Shown here: piece after piece, positions 1-9,541 of the stretch | How the letters are laid out: the number at the start of each line of letters is the position of its first letter | Numbering within the stretch: the first letter of the stretch is position 1 | Assembly: GCA_025352785.1 (NCBI GenBank) | Contig: JANXSD010000064.1 | Coordinates: 1-52,063 of the forward strand | Length of the DNA: 52,063 bases | Direction: 5' to 3' | Origin: Bacteroidota bacterium | GTDB lineage: Bacteria > Bacteroidota > Bacteroidia > AKYH767-A > OLB10 | Program-made: the position numbers and the translations under genes | The notes under the pieces: generated by a model | Databases searched by the model: none | What the model was told of the DNA's origin: nothing | What the model saw: the letters and a program-made list of their open reading frames with translations, nothing else

Positions 1-1
1 A

Positions 2-2722
2 GCAATTGATGCTATTGCTTCCGCAAATGGAGGATACATTATAAGCACAGATTATTCTATGAGTTTGTATAAGTTTGATTACGTAGGTGCTTCAGTTTGG
101 TCGAAAGCATTTCAAAATGTTTACTATGGAGGAGGATATCAGCAAGGAAATTTTTCTGGAAGAATGGCCAAACTTACAGGTGGGAGATTTTTATTTACAG
201 GAACAGCATATATATTGAATGGCTCAAATGATGTTTATATAGCTAAACTCGATTCTAATGGTGTTGCATATTCTGCGGCTACACCTGTTGTTACCGCTGG
301 AGGACCTACAACTTTTTGTCAAGGAGATAGTGTACTATTAACTGTACCTAATGGTTATACTACTTATCAGTGGATAAAGTCAACATCTACAGGAGTAAAA
401 ACATATTATACAAGTAATTCAAATACACTTTATGCAAAAGATAATGGTGGTTATATTTGCGTCATGACCAAGGCAAATGGGACAAGAGTAACACCATTTT
501 TCACTGTTACAGTTAATCCTATCCCGACGAATAATGTTACTCAAACTGGATCATCATCTTTTTGTGGAGCTGCTGGACAATCAACTACACTAACAACTAC
601 AGCAGGTTATACTTCTTATCAATGGAAATTAGGAGGAGTTTCGATTGCTGGTGCTACAACAAATACTTATGTTGCTAATTCATCAGGAAGCTTTACAGTT
701 TCAATTACAAATGGATGTGGAACTGTTACGTCAACTCCGAATACATTAAATGCAAATAATCCAACTATCTGCAACATATCATGTCCTGAATGTTTTTTAG
801 CACCTTGTCATCCAAGTAGCATTATAGTTGCAACTGATAATGGTTCTGGGACAACGTATCAGTGGTATAGTGGGACGACTCTTGTACAATCATCCACGAA
901 TAATACGTATAATCCATCCATAGGATCGTATACATGTATTGCTACAAATGCTTGCGGCACCGCCACATCACCATTAGTGACAGTAGGGTCTTATAATAAT
1001 ATCCCATACAACACCATTCAATCGTCTGGACTAACATTTGGATGTGGAACAAGTAATTCTGTAATACTTACAGCTCCAAACACCTCCTCTCCCTCATTTC
1101 AATGGTATTTTAACTCAAATATTATAAATGGAGCAACTAGTAGTACCTATACCGCATTAACAGCTGGAGATTATTCCGTTTACTTTAAAAACAATTCTTC
1201 TTTTTGTCCCTTTTCAATGTCTGATATCTTAACCTTTTCTCCAAGCGCCGATATACTTGCAACGATTTCAGCGCCATCAGGAACAAGTGCTTGTACAGGT
1301 ACATTACCATTAACAGTAAATGTGAGTGGTGCTGGCGTTACTTACCACTGGTATTTTAATAACAATACAATTGGATTATCGACAGGAACTTATCAGGCAT
1401 CAGCTTCAGGCTCTTATTATTGCCAAGTTTATCGACCATCTTGTGGTTATCAAAATACAAACGCAATAACATTGGATTTTGGTAGTCCAGTATTTTCAAC
1501 TCCTGTCGTAAATTTTAATTTGTGTCAAGGAGGAATTAAGAATATTTATTTATATACCAGCAATGTCAACTACACATATCAATGGAAATTGAATGGCGCA
1601 ATAATTTCTGGTGCAAACGCCTATAATTATAACACTATTCAACCAGGAACTTTTACGTGTGAAGTAAGTAATGCTTGTTCAACAATTATTTCATCACCAA
1701 TTATCGTTACCCAAGTCGCCTTACCAATTCCCGTTATTTCTGCTTTAGGCAATACAAACCTTTGTCCAAGTCAAACTTGCGCATTAACTACTCCGTTAAT
1801 TAATGGAAGTTATTATTATTGGAAGAACGGAGTTTCATACGCACTATCAGGAACGAATCAAAATAATTATACTTCAAATACATTAGGAAGTTATACCGTT
1901 ACTGTTACTGATCCGAATGGTTGTACTGGGATTTCGGCACCATTACTAATAACATCGACAACAATTCCAATTGCATCGTTAAATGCTAATGACTACCCTT
2001 TGATTTGTTATGGTTCTCCATTGCTATTAAAGGGAACATCAAGCAACAATGCAAACTATATTTGGTATCGGAATAATGTCATAATACCAAGTGCTATCGA
2101 TTCATTTTACATCACAACAAGTTCAGGTAATTTTAATTATTTAGTTACGAATGTTTGTGGTACAGCAAATTCCGGAAGTATTAAAATACTAGCGAATTCA
2201 AAACCGATTGCAACGATAAATGCATTAAGCAACACTACTTTTTGTAATGGTGATAGTGTCATTCTTCAAGCATCTATAGCAACGGGAAACACCTATTCAT
2301 GGTTTAAATACAATGCTATAATCAATAACGCATTGAACGATGATTACACAGCAAAATTAGCTGGAAACTATTTTACGAGAGTAACAAACAAATATGGTTG
2401 TTACAAACAAAGTAATATTATTTCTGTAACCGTTCCCTGCAGAGCTAGTGATGACATGGAACTAAACGAATCTAATCTGAATACAATTCGAGTATATCCG
2501 AATCCATCTAATGATGTAGTTTATTTTGAAATTCCGAAATCATCAGCTAAAAAAAATTTTCAAGTATTAGTTTTTGATGCGCAAGGTCGTTTAGTTTCTG
2601 TTACGCTCAGATTAGTCAGTGATGGCTTATGGATGATAAATAACTTAGATGCTGGCATGTATATTCTGAAAGTTAATGATGATATAACAAGTGTTTCACG
2701 TTCGTTTGTTGTGATAAAATAA
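2..2722 (+). CDS. T9SS type A sorting domain protein with Ig-like repeats, 5' truncated by window edge
   Basis: This is the C-terminal 907 or so residues of a secreted protein. The reading frame is open to the first base of the window, so the first internal ATG at 59 is not the real start. The opening residues (AIASANGGYIISTDYS) resemble the 'GGYI' repeats of secreted Bacteroidota proteins. Next come about eight or nine Ig-like modules of 80-90 residues, each with a Cys near its start, a 'YQW' or 'Y.W' strand and a 'G.Y.C' or 'G.Y.V' strand. The last 80 residues form a T9SS type A sorting domain (RVYPNPSNDVVYFE, then LDAGMYILKV), which sends the protein across the outer membrane. No catalytic motif is visible, so adhesion or matrix binding is only inferred. 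A short AT-rich gap separates it from the PhnA-family gene. Confidence 0.85.
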   Translation, partial: AIDAIASANGGYIISTDYSMSLYKFDYVGASVWSKAFQNVYYGGGYQQGNFSGRMAKLTGGRFLFTGTAYILNGSNDVYIAKLDSNGVAYSAATPVVTAGGPTTFCQGDSVLLTVPNGYTTYQWIKSTSTGVKTYYTSNSNTLYAKDNGGYICVMTKANGTRVTPFFTVTVNPIPTNNVTQTGSSSFCGAAGQSTTLTTTAGYTSYQWKLGGVSIAGATTNTYVANSSGSFTVSITNGCGTVTSTPNTLNANNPTICNISCPECFLAPCHPSSIIVATDNGSGTTYQWYSGTTLVQSSTNNTYNPSIGSYTCIATNACGTATSPLVTVGSYNNIPYNTIQSSGLTFGCGTSNSVILTAPNTSSPSFQWYFNSNIINGATSSTYTALTAGDYSVYFKNNSSFCPFSMSDILTFSPSADILATISAPSGTSACTGTLPLTVNVSGAGVTYHWYFNNNTIGLSTGTYQASASGSYYCQVYRPSCGYQNTNAITLDFGSPVFSTPVVNFNLCQGGIKNIYLYTSNVNYTYQWKLNGAIISGANAYNYNTIQPGTFTCEVSNACSTIISSPIIVTQVALPIPVISALGNTNLCPSQTCALTTPLINGSYYYWKNGVSYALSGTNQNNYTSNTLGSYTVTVTDPNGCTGISAPLLITSTTIPIASLNANDYPLICYGSPLLLKGTSSNNANYIWYRNNVIIPSAIDSFYITTSSGNFNYLVTNVCGTANSGSIKILANSKPIATINALSNTTFCNGDSVILQASIATGNTYSWFKYNAIINNALNDDYTAKLAGNYFTRVTNKYGCYKQSNIISVTVPCRASDDMELNESNLNTIRVYPNPSNDVVYFEIPKSSAKKNFQVLVFDAQGRLVSVTLRLVSDGLWMINNLDAGMYILKVNDDITSVSRSFVVIK

Positions 2723-2841
2723 AATACACTCATTAAAATTATTATTTTACAACTTGTTAAAAAGTAATCGCCGTCTTTTTAAGATTCTTTTTAAATTTAT
2801 TTACCTTAATATTTTTATAAATTGCGTCCTTAAAAAATAAA

Positions 2842-3423
2842 ATGTCATTCGAAATAGAATTAAAAGAGCGCAGCGGTAATGTTTGCGAACTTTGTCAATC
2901 CACTAATAATTTAACTCATTATACTGTTTTCTCAGATCGAAGATCACAACTTGATAGCAGTATTTATGTCTGTGAAAAATGCTTGAATCAAATCGAGAAA
3001 AAGGAAGAACTTGACGTGAAGCATTGGTCGTGTTTAAGCAGTAGTATGTGGAGTGAAGTTCCTGTTGTTCAAGTAATGGCGTGGCGGATGTTAAACAGAA
3101 TGAAAAACGAAACATGGGCTGCTGATTTAATTGATCAATTATATTTAGATGATGATAATCTTGAGTGGGCAAAAGCATCAGACGATCATTTAGAATCGGA
3201 TAGTGAAGATATGCATCGTGATTGCAACGGAGTACTTTTAAATACCGGTGATACAATAACCCTTATCAAATCACTTGATGTAAAAGGTTCACAAATCAAT
3301 GCGAAGATTGGAACGGTAGTGAAGAACATCAGAATCGTTGCAAATAATACCGAACAAATTGAAGGCAAAATTGAAGGACAACAAATTGTGATATTAACGA
3401 AGTTTGTAAGGAAATCGAATTAA
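2842..3423 (+). CDS. PhnA-family (YjdM-like) zinc-ribbon protein
   Basis: A 193-residue cytoplasmic protein with an N-terminal zinc ribbon (CELC at about 15-18 and CEKC at about 44-47), a helical middle segment with the WAADLIDQLYLDDD motif, and a C-terminal PhnA SH3-like domain (about 125-193) containing 'DCNGVLLNTGDTITLIKSLDVKGS'-type sequence. This domain order is normal for the long Bacteroidota version of the family. The family name comes from the E. coli phn locus, but there are no phosphonate genes here and the name does not imply phosphonate breakdown. The biochemical role is unknown. The ATG at 2842 gives a complete zinc ribbon, and no upstream in-frame start is needed. The WG-repeat lipoprotein gene starts 40 bp downstream on the same strand. 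Confidence 0.85.
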   Translation: MSFEIELKERSGNVCELCQSTNNLTHYTVFSDRRSQLDSSIYVCEKCLNQIEKKEELDVKHWSCLSSSMWSEVPVVQVMAWRMLNRMKNETWAADLIDQLYLDDDNLEWAKASDDHLESDSEDMHRDCNGVLLNTGDTITLIKSLDVKGSQINAKIGTVVKNIRIVANNTEQIEGKIEGQQIVILTKFVRKSN

Positions 3424-3463
3424 ACGTTATAATCCTTATTTATCTTCAAAACAAATTACTCCT

Positions 3464-4045
3464 ATGAAAAGATATTGCAATTTACATATTCTGTTATCTA
3501 CCCTATTTATTATTTGTTTGTCGTGTTGTAAACAACCGGAAGGCAAAGCAGTCAACAACACTAATAATATTGAACAAAAATACTTAATTAAGGTTTGTGA
3601 CAGTATTACAGATTTGTGCGGATATGCTTATATAAATGGGGATACTGTTATTGGTATTGGGAAATACCAATATTGTTTTACTGATACTTTTCGTAAATAT
3701 GCATTTGTTGTTAAGCAAGATTCCGGAATTGTTGCGATAGATAGAGATGAAAATGTTTTGTATAATGTATTTCTTTTGGATAATGGACCAGATGAAGTAT
3801 CAGAGGGTTTATTTAGAGTAGTTTTAAAGAATAAAATTGGATATGCGGATGCAATTACTGGATCTATAGTTATACAACCACAATTTGATTGTGCCTATCC
3901 ATTTCAAAATGGGCTTGCGCAGGTAAGTACCAATTGTAAAACAAAGAAGGGCATGGAGAATACAACTTGGGAAAGTAATTAATGGAGTTATATTGATATA
4001 ATGGGCAACAAAGTAACGACTCCTAATTTGGACAATCAAAAATGA
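3464..4045 (+). pseudogene. WG-repeat lipoprotein interrupted by an in-frame TAA
   Basis: The ORF begins with a lipoprotein signal (lipobox near LSC-C at residues 19-22) and ends in WG-type beta repeats (YADAITGSIVIQPQFDCAYPF, then NGLAQVS). It stops at a TAA at 3980-3982. The same frame stays open for 20 more codons (WSYIDIMGNKVTTPN..., where a WG repeat 'W-YID--G-KV' is expected) and ends at a TGA at 4043-4045. That TGA overlaps the ATG of the next gene (ATGA). One substitution therefore seems to have split a protein of about 193 residues. A 172-residue product could still be made and lipidated. WG-repeat proteins usually sit on the surface or in the periplasm, and their molecular role is not established. 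An assembly error would give the same picture. Confidence 0.7.
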
Positions 4046-4725
4046 ACAAAAAAGTTGTGACATTCAAAATAAAGAAAGTTAAACAAAAGGAAGAATCAAG
4101 CTTACCAAAACCCAAATTAGACAAGCACGCTATCCCGGTAATTCTCTGAAATCTAATCTCATTAGTAGGTGTATTATTTGGTAATTGGAAAGCAGAGAGT
4201 GCTTTTATTTGTTATGCACTTGAAACTGTTGTTGTCGGTATTTTTAATGTGTTCCGCATGTTGGCAATACATTTCTATGCCTTGCCTCCTTTAAAGGAAT
4301 CCGTAACTTCTGATTTTGTGATGATTTCAACTTTTATTATTATTTATTTTGGTGGTGCATTTCTCGTTTTACAAATTTTCTTTTCCAAAGACGACGATGG
4401 GCTATTTCATGCACTTTATGTTTTATTGAGTCAGTGCACTTTCAATATCGCTTTAGGCGCTTTTATATTGAACAATATCTATAGCATTATAAATGATTTT
4501 ATTCTTCCATGCGAGTATAGAAGGCGTACGATGGGGCAACAAGCTTATGAACCCTTCCCACGAATATTTGTGCAGCAGGCAGTGGTTATGATTGGTGGGG
4601 GGTTTTTCTACGTTTCAGGCAACGGTTATCCTGTTCTTATTGTTTTTGTTGGGGCTAAAATTTATCTTGATCTACTACTAAGAAATTTTCAACCATTCAA
4701 TTCTTTACAAACAAAAACGAAATGA
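4042..4725 (+). pseudogene. DUF6498-like membrane protein with internal TGA
   Basis: Read from the ATG at 4042, the frame gives a 227-codon protein closely similar along its length to the next gene. Shared segments include FICYALETVVVGIFNVFRMLAIH, the 'RTMG-Q--EP--RIF-QQ-VVM' stretch and 'NGYPVLI'. At 4147-4149 a TGA stands where the paralogue has Trp (IILWN), so a TGG-to-TGA change cuts the protein after 35 residues. The remainder from the internal ATG at 4249 lacks the first membrane segment. The start overlaps the end of the WG-repeat frame (ATGA), and the end overlaps the ATG of the paralogue at 4722 (ATGA again). Both point to an ancestral translationally coupled operon. The DUF6498 assignment is by resemblance; function is unknown. 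Confidence 0.65.
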
Positions 4726-5384
4726 AAAGCACTTTACTCTTGCAAGCTGTAAAATTGAACCGTAATTCTATTCCAATTATACTCTGGAATTTATTTCCGG
4801 TGGCGGGTGTATTATTCTTGGGTTGGAAACCTGAAAGCATTTTTATTTGCTATGCACTTGAAACTATTGTCGTAGGCATCTTTAATGTCTTCCGGATGTT
4901 AGCAATACATTACAACGGCATGTTGCCTATTGATGAAACTGATAAAGCAGGTTTGCTTCTGATTCCCTTCTTCCTATTTCATTTTTATATTATTGTTTAT
5001 GTTCAATTGAGTTTTTTCTTTTCGGGTAGCGATTTAAATAATGTGTTTGTAGCGCTTTCTGCTATTTTGCAAGAACGAACCTACAATTTGGCTCTTGGGG
5101 CATTTGTATTTAAAAATATTTACGAATTTCTAAATGATTTTATTTTAAACAATCTTTATAAACAACGTGCTATGGGGTATCAAATGATGGAACCCTACTC
5201 GCGTATTTTTTTTCAGCAACCCGTGGTTATGTTAGGTGGATTTATGCTAATGTTGACTGAAAATGGATATCCGGTGCTAATAATTTTTGTAGCATTGAAA
5301 ATGTTTGCTGATCTTGTTCCGATGAATATTAAAATAAGTAAATACACTTACGGAAATATGGTACAACAAAAACCAAACGAATAA
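4722..5384 (+). CDS. DUF6498-like integral membrane protein (intact tandem paralogue)
   Basis: A 220-residue protein with about four or five hydrophobic membrane segments (around residues 18-35, 40-60, 80-105, 115-140 and 170-205). It is a tandem duplicate of the gene just upstream, sharing WN(L)..VGVLF-like and 'CYALETIVVGIFNVFRMLAIH' sequence in the first two membrane segments. The start ATG overlaps the upstream stop (ATGA), which suggests translational coupling. It resembles Bacteroidota proteins annotated DUF6498. No substrate or catalytic residues can be named. Unlike its neighbour it is complete, so it may be the functional copy. Confidence 0.75.
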   Translation: MKSTLLLQAVKLNRNSIPIILWNLFPVAGVLFLGWKPESIFICYALETIVVGIFNVFRMLAIHYNGMLPIDETDKAGLLLIPFFLFHFYIIVYVQLSFFFSGSDLNNVFVALSAILQERTYNLALGAFVFKNIYEFLNDFILNNLYKQRAMGYQMMEPYSRIFFQQPVVMLGGFMLMLTENGYPVLIIFVALKMFADLVPMNIKISKYTYGNMVQQKPNE

Positions 5385-5467
5385 TTATCCTCGGATTATC
5401 TTTTAAAAAAAGCAATACTTATTTGGGTATTTTATTATATACGTAATTTGGTTTTTTTAAAACCAAA

Positions 5468-5774
5468 ATGGCCATAGGAAGTGGATGAATATTTTTGTAT
5501 TTTGGACTTGGAAATAGTTTCCTATCACAAACGCCGGAAGGCCAAGGTTACTTAAATAAATCCATAGCGTTGAGTGCCGCTTTGTCCCTTCCAATTATTA
5601 CAAAAAGAACATTCTGAATGCGTATTGAAACGGGGTTGGATTATTCATACAATACTCAAAATAATTTACAGGCTATGCCAAAAGCTTTTCATGTAATTGG
5701 CGAAACGTCTAGTATTATTGCTTCAATTTAAATTTAAATTGACAGATAAAATCACCAATGTACGTGAAAAATAA
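5468..5774 (+). pseudogene. Remnant of a secreted/outer-membrane protein
   Basis: From the ATG at 5468 one frame reads a beta-barrel-like sequence (FGLGNSFLSQTPEGQGYLNK, later RIETGLDYSYNTQNN and HVIGETSSIIAS) but has TGA codons at 5486 and 5615 and ends at 5729. A +1 frame continues the sense with QFKFKLTDKITNVREK and a stop at 5772-5774. The alternating polar/hydrophobic pattern and Gly/Tyr content look like the C-terminal strands of a Bacteroidota outer-membrane porin-type protein. The two stops and a frameshift say it is dead. The family cannot be named. The rest of the 5385-5927 gap holds the hairpin described next and no other gene. Confidence 0.45.
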
Positions 5775-5796
5775 AATCAATTAATTTCTTTATTCA

Positions 5797-5827
5797 AAAT
5801 ACCCCGAAGCGCTGCTTCGGGGTATTT
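5797..5827. terminator. Strong GC-rich hairpin
   Basis: Perfect 14-bp stem AAATACCCCGAAGC / GCTTCGGGGTATTT with a 3-nt loop. Because of the flanking A and T runs it can work as an intrinsic terminator in either direction. It sits between the end of the plus-strand remnant and the convergent minus-strand leucine-rich T9SS gene. Confidence 0.75.
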
Positions 5828-5927
5828 GTATTACTCTACTCTTATAGTTTATTTCAAAGACAATTTTTTGAATAGTACAATAGTTTTTTTGTGAAATAAT
5901 GTAAGTGAAATTTAGGAAGATATGTTA

Positions 5928-6894
5928 TTATTCTTTTACAACTTTCCCTGAAAATAAAACATTTTCATGTTCGTCAAATACTCTTAATAAATAAATTCCG
6001 GCTTTATTTTCACTCAAATTAATTTCAGTATTTATAATTCCTTGTGTTGATTTCTTCTTTAAGATTTCTGATTGGTATACAATTTCGCCAAGAACATTAT
6101 ATTTTTTTACAATTTTAATTCCATCATCTTGGGGAAGCGTTAATGTAAGATATCCAGTTGTAGGGTTCGGTGCAACGATTACTCCGTATGAAAGAGGATC
6201 GTTTGATGCAATGCTAGTTGCAGATACAAAATCACTAACAGCAGTATTGGTTACAACGGGGGTATTAAAATCAAAATAGATAAAAGCTTTATTAAGTATT
6301 TGTGTTCCTATAATTAGCGAAGAATTTAAGGAAAGGTCTATCGAAGTTAATAACGTATTATTTTGACAATTTATTATGTTTAGATTTGGAACAACGCTTA
6401 AGTTTAAATTTAGTAAATTAGTACTACTACAAGCTACAGAATACAATGAAGGGAGGGCAGGAAAAATAACAGAAGTTAATGGATTATTACTGAAATCAAT
6501 ATCATGGAGAAAAGAATTATTGGTTAAATTTAAACCAGTAAAATTTTTTATTAGAACAATCCACAGTCTTAAGTTGTGTATTACTAGTTAAATCTAAACT
6601 TGGAATTTGATTATAGCTACAATCTAAACCAGTAATATTTGTAAAATGAGCTATATCTAAACTAAAATTAACAGATGAAATAGGTGCTGTTAATCCACTC
6701 ACATTAATAACACCCGTATACGCTGCGGCTTCCCCCAAATCATCAATGTGAAGTGGATCGGCATCAAAATTAATAGCAGGATTTGCAAGCATGGCAGCTT
6801 CAAATTGCGGATCATTAAAAATAATATTTGTAGCTTTTAATGTATTTATAGATACACATAGAAATACGACAATTATAAGATTGTATTTTTTCAT
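5928..6894 (-). pseudogene. Leucine-rich-repeat T9SS protein with a homopolymer frameshift
   Basis: The start at 6894 gives a signal peptide (MKKYNLIIVVFLCVSINTLKA) followed by 'NFDADPLHIDDLGEAAAYTG'-type sequence and leucine-rich repeats with the LDCSYNQI/DCSN pattern. Within a six-A run (plus strand around 6541-6548) the frame is lost and stops at 6517. Removing one A restores NKNFTGLNLTNNS and joins perfectly to the second frame, which continues the repeats and ends at 5928 with a T9SS type A domain (APNPTTGYLTLTLP ... LSENKAGIYLLRV). The intact product would be about 321 residues. The linker 'IYFDFNTPVVTNTA' is typical of Bacteroidota secreted proteins. A single-base homopolymer indel may be a real mutation, slippage, or a sequencing error. 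Confidence 0.75.
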
Positions 6895-7238
6895 TTTAGA
6901 TGGCTCAAGTTTTAAGTCGTTTCATTTTTATCGGGTGCGACTGAGAATTAGAAATTTAATAACTGATAAGCAATAATATAAATTATCTACTTATTTTCAC
7001 ACTCCAATCCAGTCTGCTTACGAATGCAACAAATCGTAAAAGTCAATAAAGGTTTCTCTTTAAAGTTAGAAGTAGTAATGAGGTCTTTTTAATAACGCCA
7101 AAAATATAAAAATAATTTAATTTTCAAGGAAACTCAAAAAAATATTATTTGGTAAAAAAGATAAAATTAAAAAACGGAATAATGGTGACAAAAATCAAAA
7201 AACATATCAAGACAGAATAAAGCCTCACAACTGTCATA
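6895..7238. other. Intergenic, no gene seen
   Basis: This AT-rich 344-bp stretch upstream of the leucine-rich gene and downstream of the TIGR01777 gene has only short open frames and no recognisable coding fragment. It should carry the promoter of the leucine-rich gene, but I found no convincing TAnnTTTG match. Confidence 0.5.
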
Positions 7239-8165
7239 TTATAGGATTTTAATATTAGCTAAATCGAATAATACTACTTTCTTTAAAATATTTCCCAACG
7301 CCCCTTCTAATCTCGGATACTTAAAAGTATAACCCGACGCAAGTAACTTCTCCGGCACTACCCAACGGCTTTTTAATAGGAGTTCGGTTTCGGTATTTAT
7401 AATTATTGCACCGAAATTAAGAAGCCAAGTTGGAGAGGATAAACCAAATTTTATTTTCATTTCTTTTCGTAGCGTTTGCATTAATGTTTTGTTATTAACA
7501 GGATTTGGTGCGGAGCAATTAAAAACGCCTTGCAGTTCTTTATGTGTTTGTAAAAATAAAACAATATTAAATAAATCTTCAATGTGAATCCAACTAAACA
7601 TTTGTTTACCGCTTCCTTGTTTTCCTCCTAAGCCAAACTTTACAAGATTAATAAAGGGTTTCATTACGCCACCATCTTTGCCCAATACAATTGCTATGCG
7701 CAAAGCAACTTGCCGGGTATGTGGCAGTTGAAAAGAGAAAAATGATTCTTCCCATTTTATTGCTACATCCACCGAAAAACCTTTACCTATTTCTCCTGTG
7801 CTCTCAGTCATTGGTCTGTCTTCTGCATGACGGTAAATAGTTGCGGTGCTTGAGTTAATCCAAAGTTTAGGTGGGTTCTTGCATTTTAATATTGCTTCAC
7901 CAAGTGCTTTCGTAGTTTTTGTTCTCGATAATAATATTTCAGCTTTGTTCTTTTCATTGTATCGGCAGTCAACCGATTTTCCGGCAAGGTTAATCAACAT
8001 TTCTGCATCTTCAAGCGCATAAATTATTCCTGCGGTATCTTGCCATTGAATATTTTCTTTATTCCGCGAAATGAAAATTATCTGATAACCTAAATTTACA
8101 AATTGTTTACTCAAATGTTCTCCGATAAATCCTGTCCCACCTGCAATGATTATTTTTTTACTCAT
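7239..8165 (-). CDS. TIGR01777-family epimerase-like NAD(P)-binding protein
   Basis: A 308-residue protein of the extended short-chain dehydrogenase superfamily, cytoplasmic. The N-terminus has a Rossmann dinucleotide-binding loop (GGTGFIG, residues 9-15). Family signatures include 'LINLAGKSVDCRY' near residue 60, 'LWINSSTATIYRH' near 110, 'GGKQGSGKQMFSWIHIEDL' near 180 and 'GVFNCSAPNPVNN' near 210. The C-terminal DUF1731 region (about 255-300) has 'ELLLKSRWVVPEKLLASGYTF'. Length and layout match E. coli YfcH and its relatives, whose substrate is unknown. The last dozen residues (KKVVLFDLANIKIL) look longer than usual. It is the downstream member of a minus-strand pair with the membrane protein at 8258-9469, 92 bp apart. 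Confidence 0.9.
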   Translation of the reverse strand: MSKKIIIAGGTGFIGEHLSKQFVNLGYQIIFISRNKENIQWQDTAGIIYALEDAEMLINLAGKSVDCRYNEKNKAEILLSRTKTTKALGEAILKCKNPPKLWINSSTATIYRHAEDRPMTESTGEIGKGFSVDVAIKWEESFFSFQLPHTRQVALRIAIVLGKDGGVMKPFINLVKFGLGGKQGSGKQMFSWIHIEDLFNIVLFLQTHKELQGVFNCSAPNPVNNKTLMQTLRKEMKIKFGLSSPTWLLNFGAIIINTETELLLKSRWVVPEKLLASGYTFKYPRLEGALGNILKKVVLFDLANIKIL

Positions 8166-8257
8166 AACTTTTTACATTTAAAATTATTATTGTAGATGTC
8201 ATTTTTTTTGTGGCGAAAAAATAATATTCAAGTAATAATAAAATTTCATCGAAAATT

Positions 8258-9469
8258 TTAACCACCGCATTTACAAATTTTTTCCACACATCCTAATTGG
8301 ATATCCTTGGAAGGAATTTCGAATTGTTTTATGCGAGCATTGATTTTTGTTTTTTCTTCTTCGCTAAATGTTATTAATTCCATAATATTATTAATCTCAG
8401 ATACAATTTTATGGCTGTCGTATTCATAACATTTTTCTTGAAGAATATCATAAATTATTATATCTCTGATATCATTTAGTTCTTTGGAAAACTCTTTATC
8501 GGCTAAAAGAGCAATCTGGATTTTATTTAAAATTTCTAATTCAATTCCATCCCCAAGTAAACTTGCTCCTGCATAATCACTTGTTTGGTTGATCCATTTT
8601 GGCATTGAGAAAAACTTTTCTTCACCATACGTTAATTGCATGATATCTATAAAAGCATCATCACACTTTTCGGAAGTCATTTTGGCGACTATTTTAAATG
8701 AAGCTAAATCAGGATTTATAAGTACTGCATCACCTTCATAGTGTTCGAAATGAATTCCCGAAACGATTTTATTTATTGGTTCGTAATCTTGGATCGAATC
8801 TAAGTTTCTACTTTGCTGTGCGGTTAAGCTATCTGCTAAGCCGGAATATATAGTATCGATATTGCTATAAACCAAATGCAAATCATGTGCTGTAACTATA
8901 TATTCAACCCTCTTTAAATGTTCTGTTATTTGATTTATCTGCGTATGACTAAAGTAATTCTCTAAAGGCTGCAGTCTTAACGCGTCTTTAATTGCAAATT
9001 GCCTATTTTCATACTTCTTAACTTGATACATCCCTGTAATTACTAAACATATAATAAGGATAGGATTGATCAGAATCATACCTGCATTTTTCCAAAAAGT
9101 AATTCCTTCCGGTAATTTTTTTTGTACCCTATCAAGAAAAATTAATTGAATGAAGCTACACAAGACGAATAAAAATATAATAGGCAAATCAAACATTCGA
9201 TTTTCTGTATCCCAAAGCGCAAAAAAGGCATAAAGCCATAAAACTGAAATGATACTTGCTAAAATTAAAATAATAAAATGTCGCATAAAACCCGTCGTAT
9301 TTATAAAAAAATAAATAAGCCGTTTCCCGCTTATCGCAATTCCAATTGTCAATGGCAAACTCCAAACCATGAAAAAAAAAGTGTCACAATTAAAAACCAT
9401 TAAAAAAAAGGCGGAGCATGCAAGATGAATTACAGCACTTAGGATACTTATTAAAATTCGTTTTAGCAT
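8258..9469 (-). CDS. Membrane protein of unknown function
   Basis: A 403-residue protein I do not recognise. Residues 1-155 hold about five hydrophobic helices (roughly 5-27, 30-52, 64-86, 94-112 and 131-151). The rest is a soluble, mostly helical domain with many acidic residues and a Cys-rich tail (CVEKICKCGG). The Cys pair near the C-terminus could bind metal or form a disulfide, but this is only inference. It lies upstream of the TIGR01777 gene on the same strand. The ATG at 9469 places the first membrane helix right at the N-terminus, as expected. Confidence 0.6.
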   Translation of the reverse strand: MLKRILISILSAVIHLACSAFFLMVFNCDTFFFMVWSLPLTIGIAISGKRLIYFFINTTGFMRHFIILILASIISVLWLYAFFALWDTENRMFDLPIIFLFVLCSFIQLIFLDRVQKKLPEGITFWKNAGMILINPILIICLVITGMYQVKKYENRQFAIKDALRLQPLENYFSHTQINQITEHLKRVEYIVTAHDLHLVYSNIDTIYSGLADSLTAQQSRNLDSIQDYEPINKIVSGIHFEHYEGDAVLINPDLASFKIVAKMTSEKCDDAFIDIMQLTYGEEKFFSMPKWINQTSDYAGASLLGDGIELEILNKIQIALLADKEFSKELNDIRDIIIYDILQEKCYEYDSHKIVSEINNIMELITFSEEEKTKINARIKQFEIPSKDIQLGCVEKICKCGG

Positions 9470-9541
9470 ATAACTATTTTTGCAAATACTACATTATAAA
9501 GATAACAAAAATACCCTGCCTTCCATTGCACATTTGTTAAT

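Noticed and set aside
2842-3423. PhnA-family protein as a sign of phosphonate metabolism
   Set aside because: No phosphonate uptake or C-P lyase gene is nearby, and the family name is historical.
4147-5617. Three in-frame TGA codons at plausible Trp positions, suggesting TGA recoded as Trp
   Set aside because: Intact genes in the window use TGG for Trp many times and several end with TGA (glucan synthase, NarL regulator, DUF6498-like genes). The 2910-, 1529- and 1239-residue frames contain no TGA. The TGA codons occur only in already degraded sequence.
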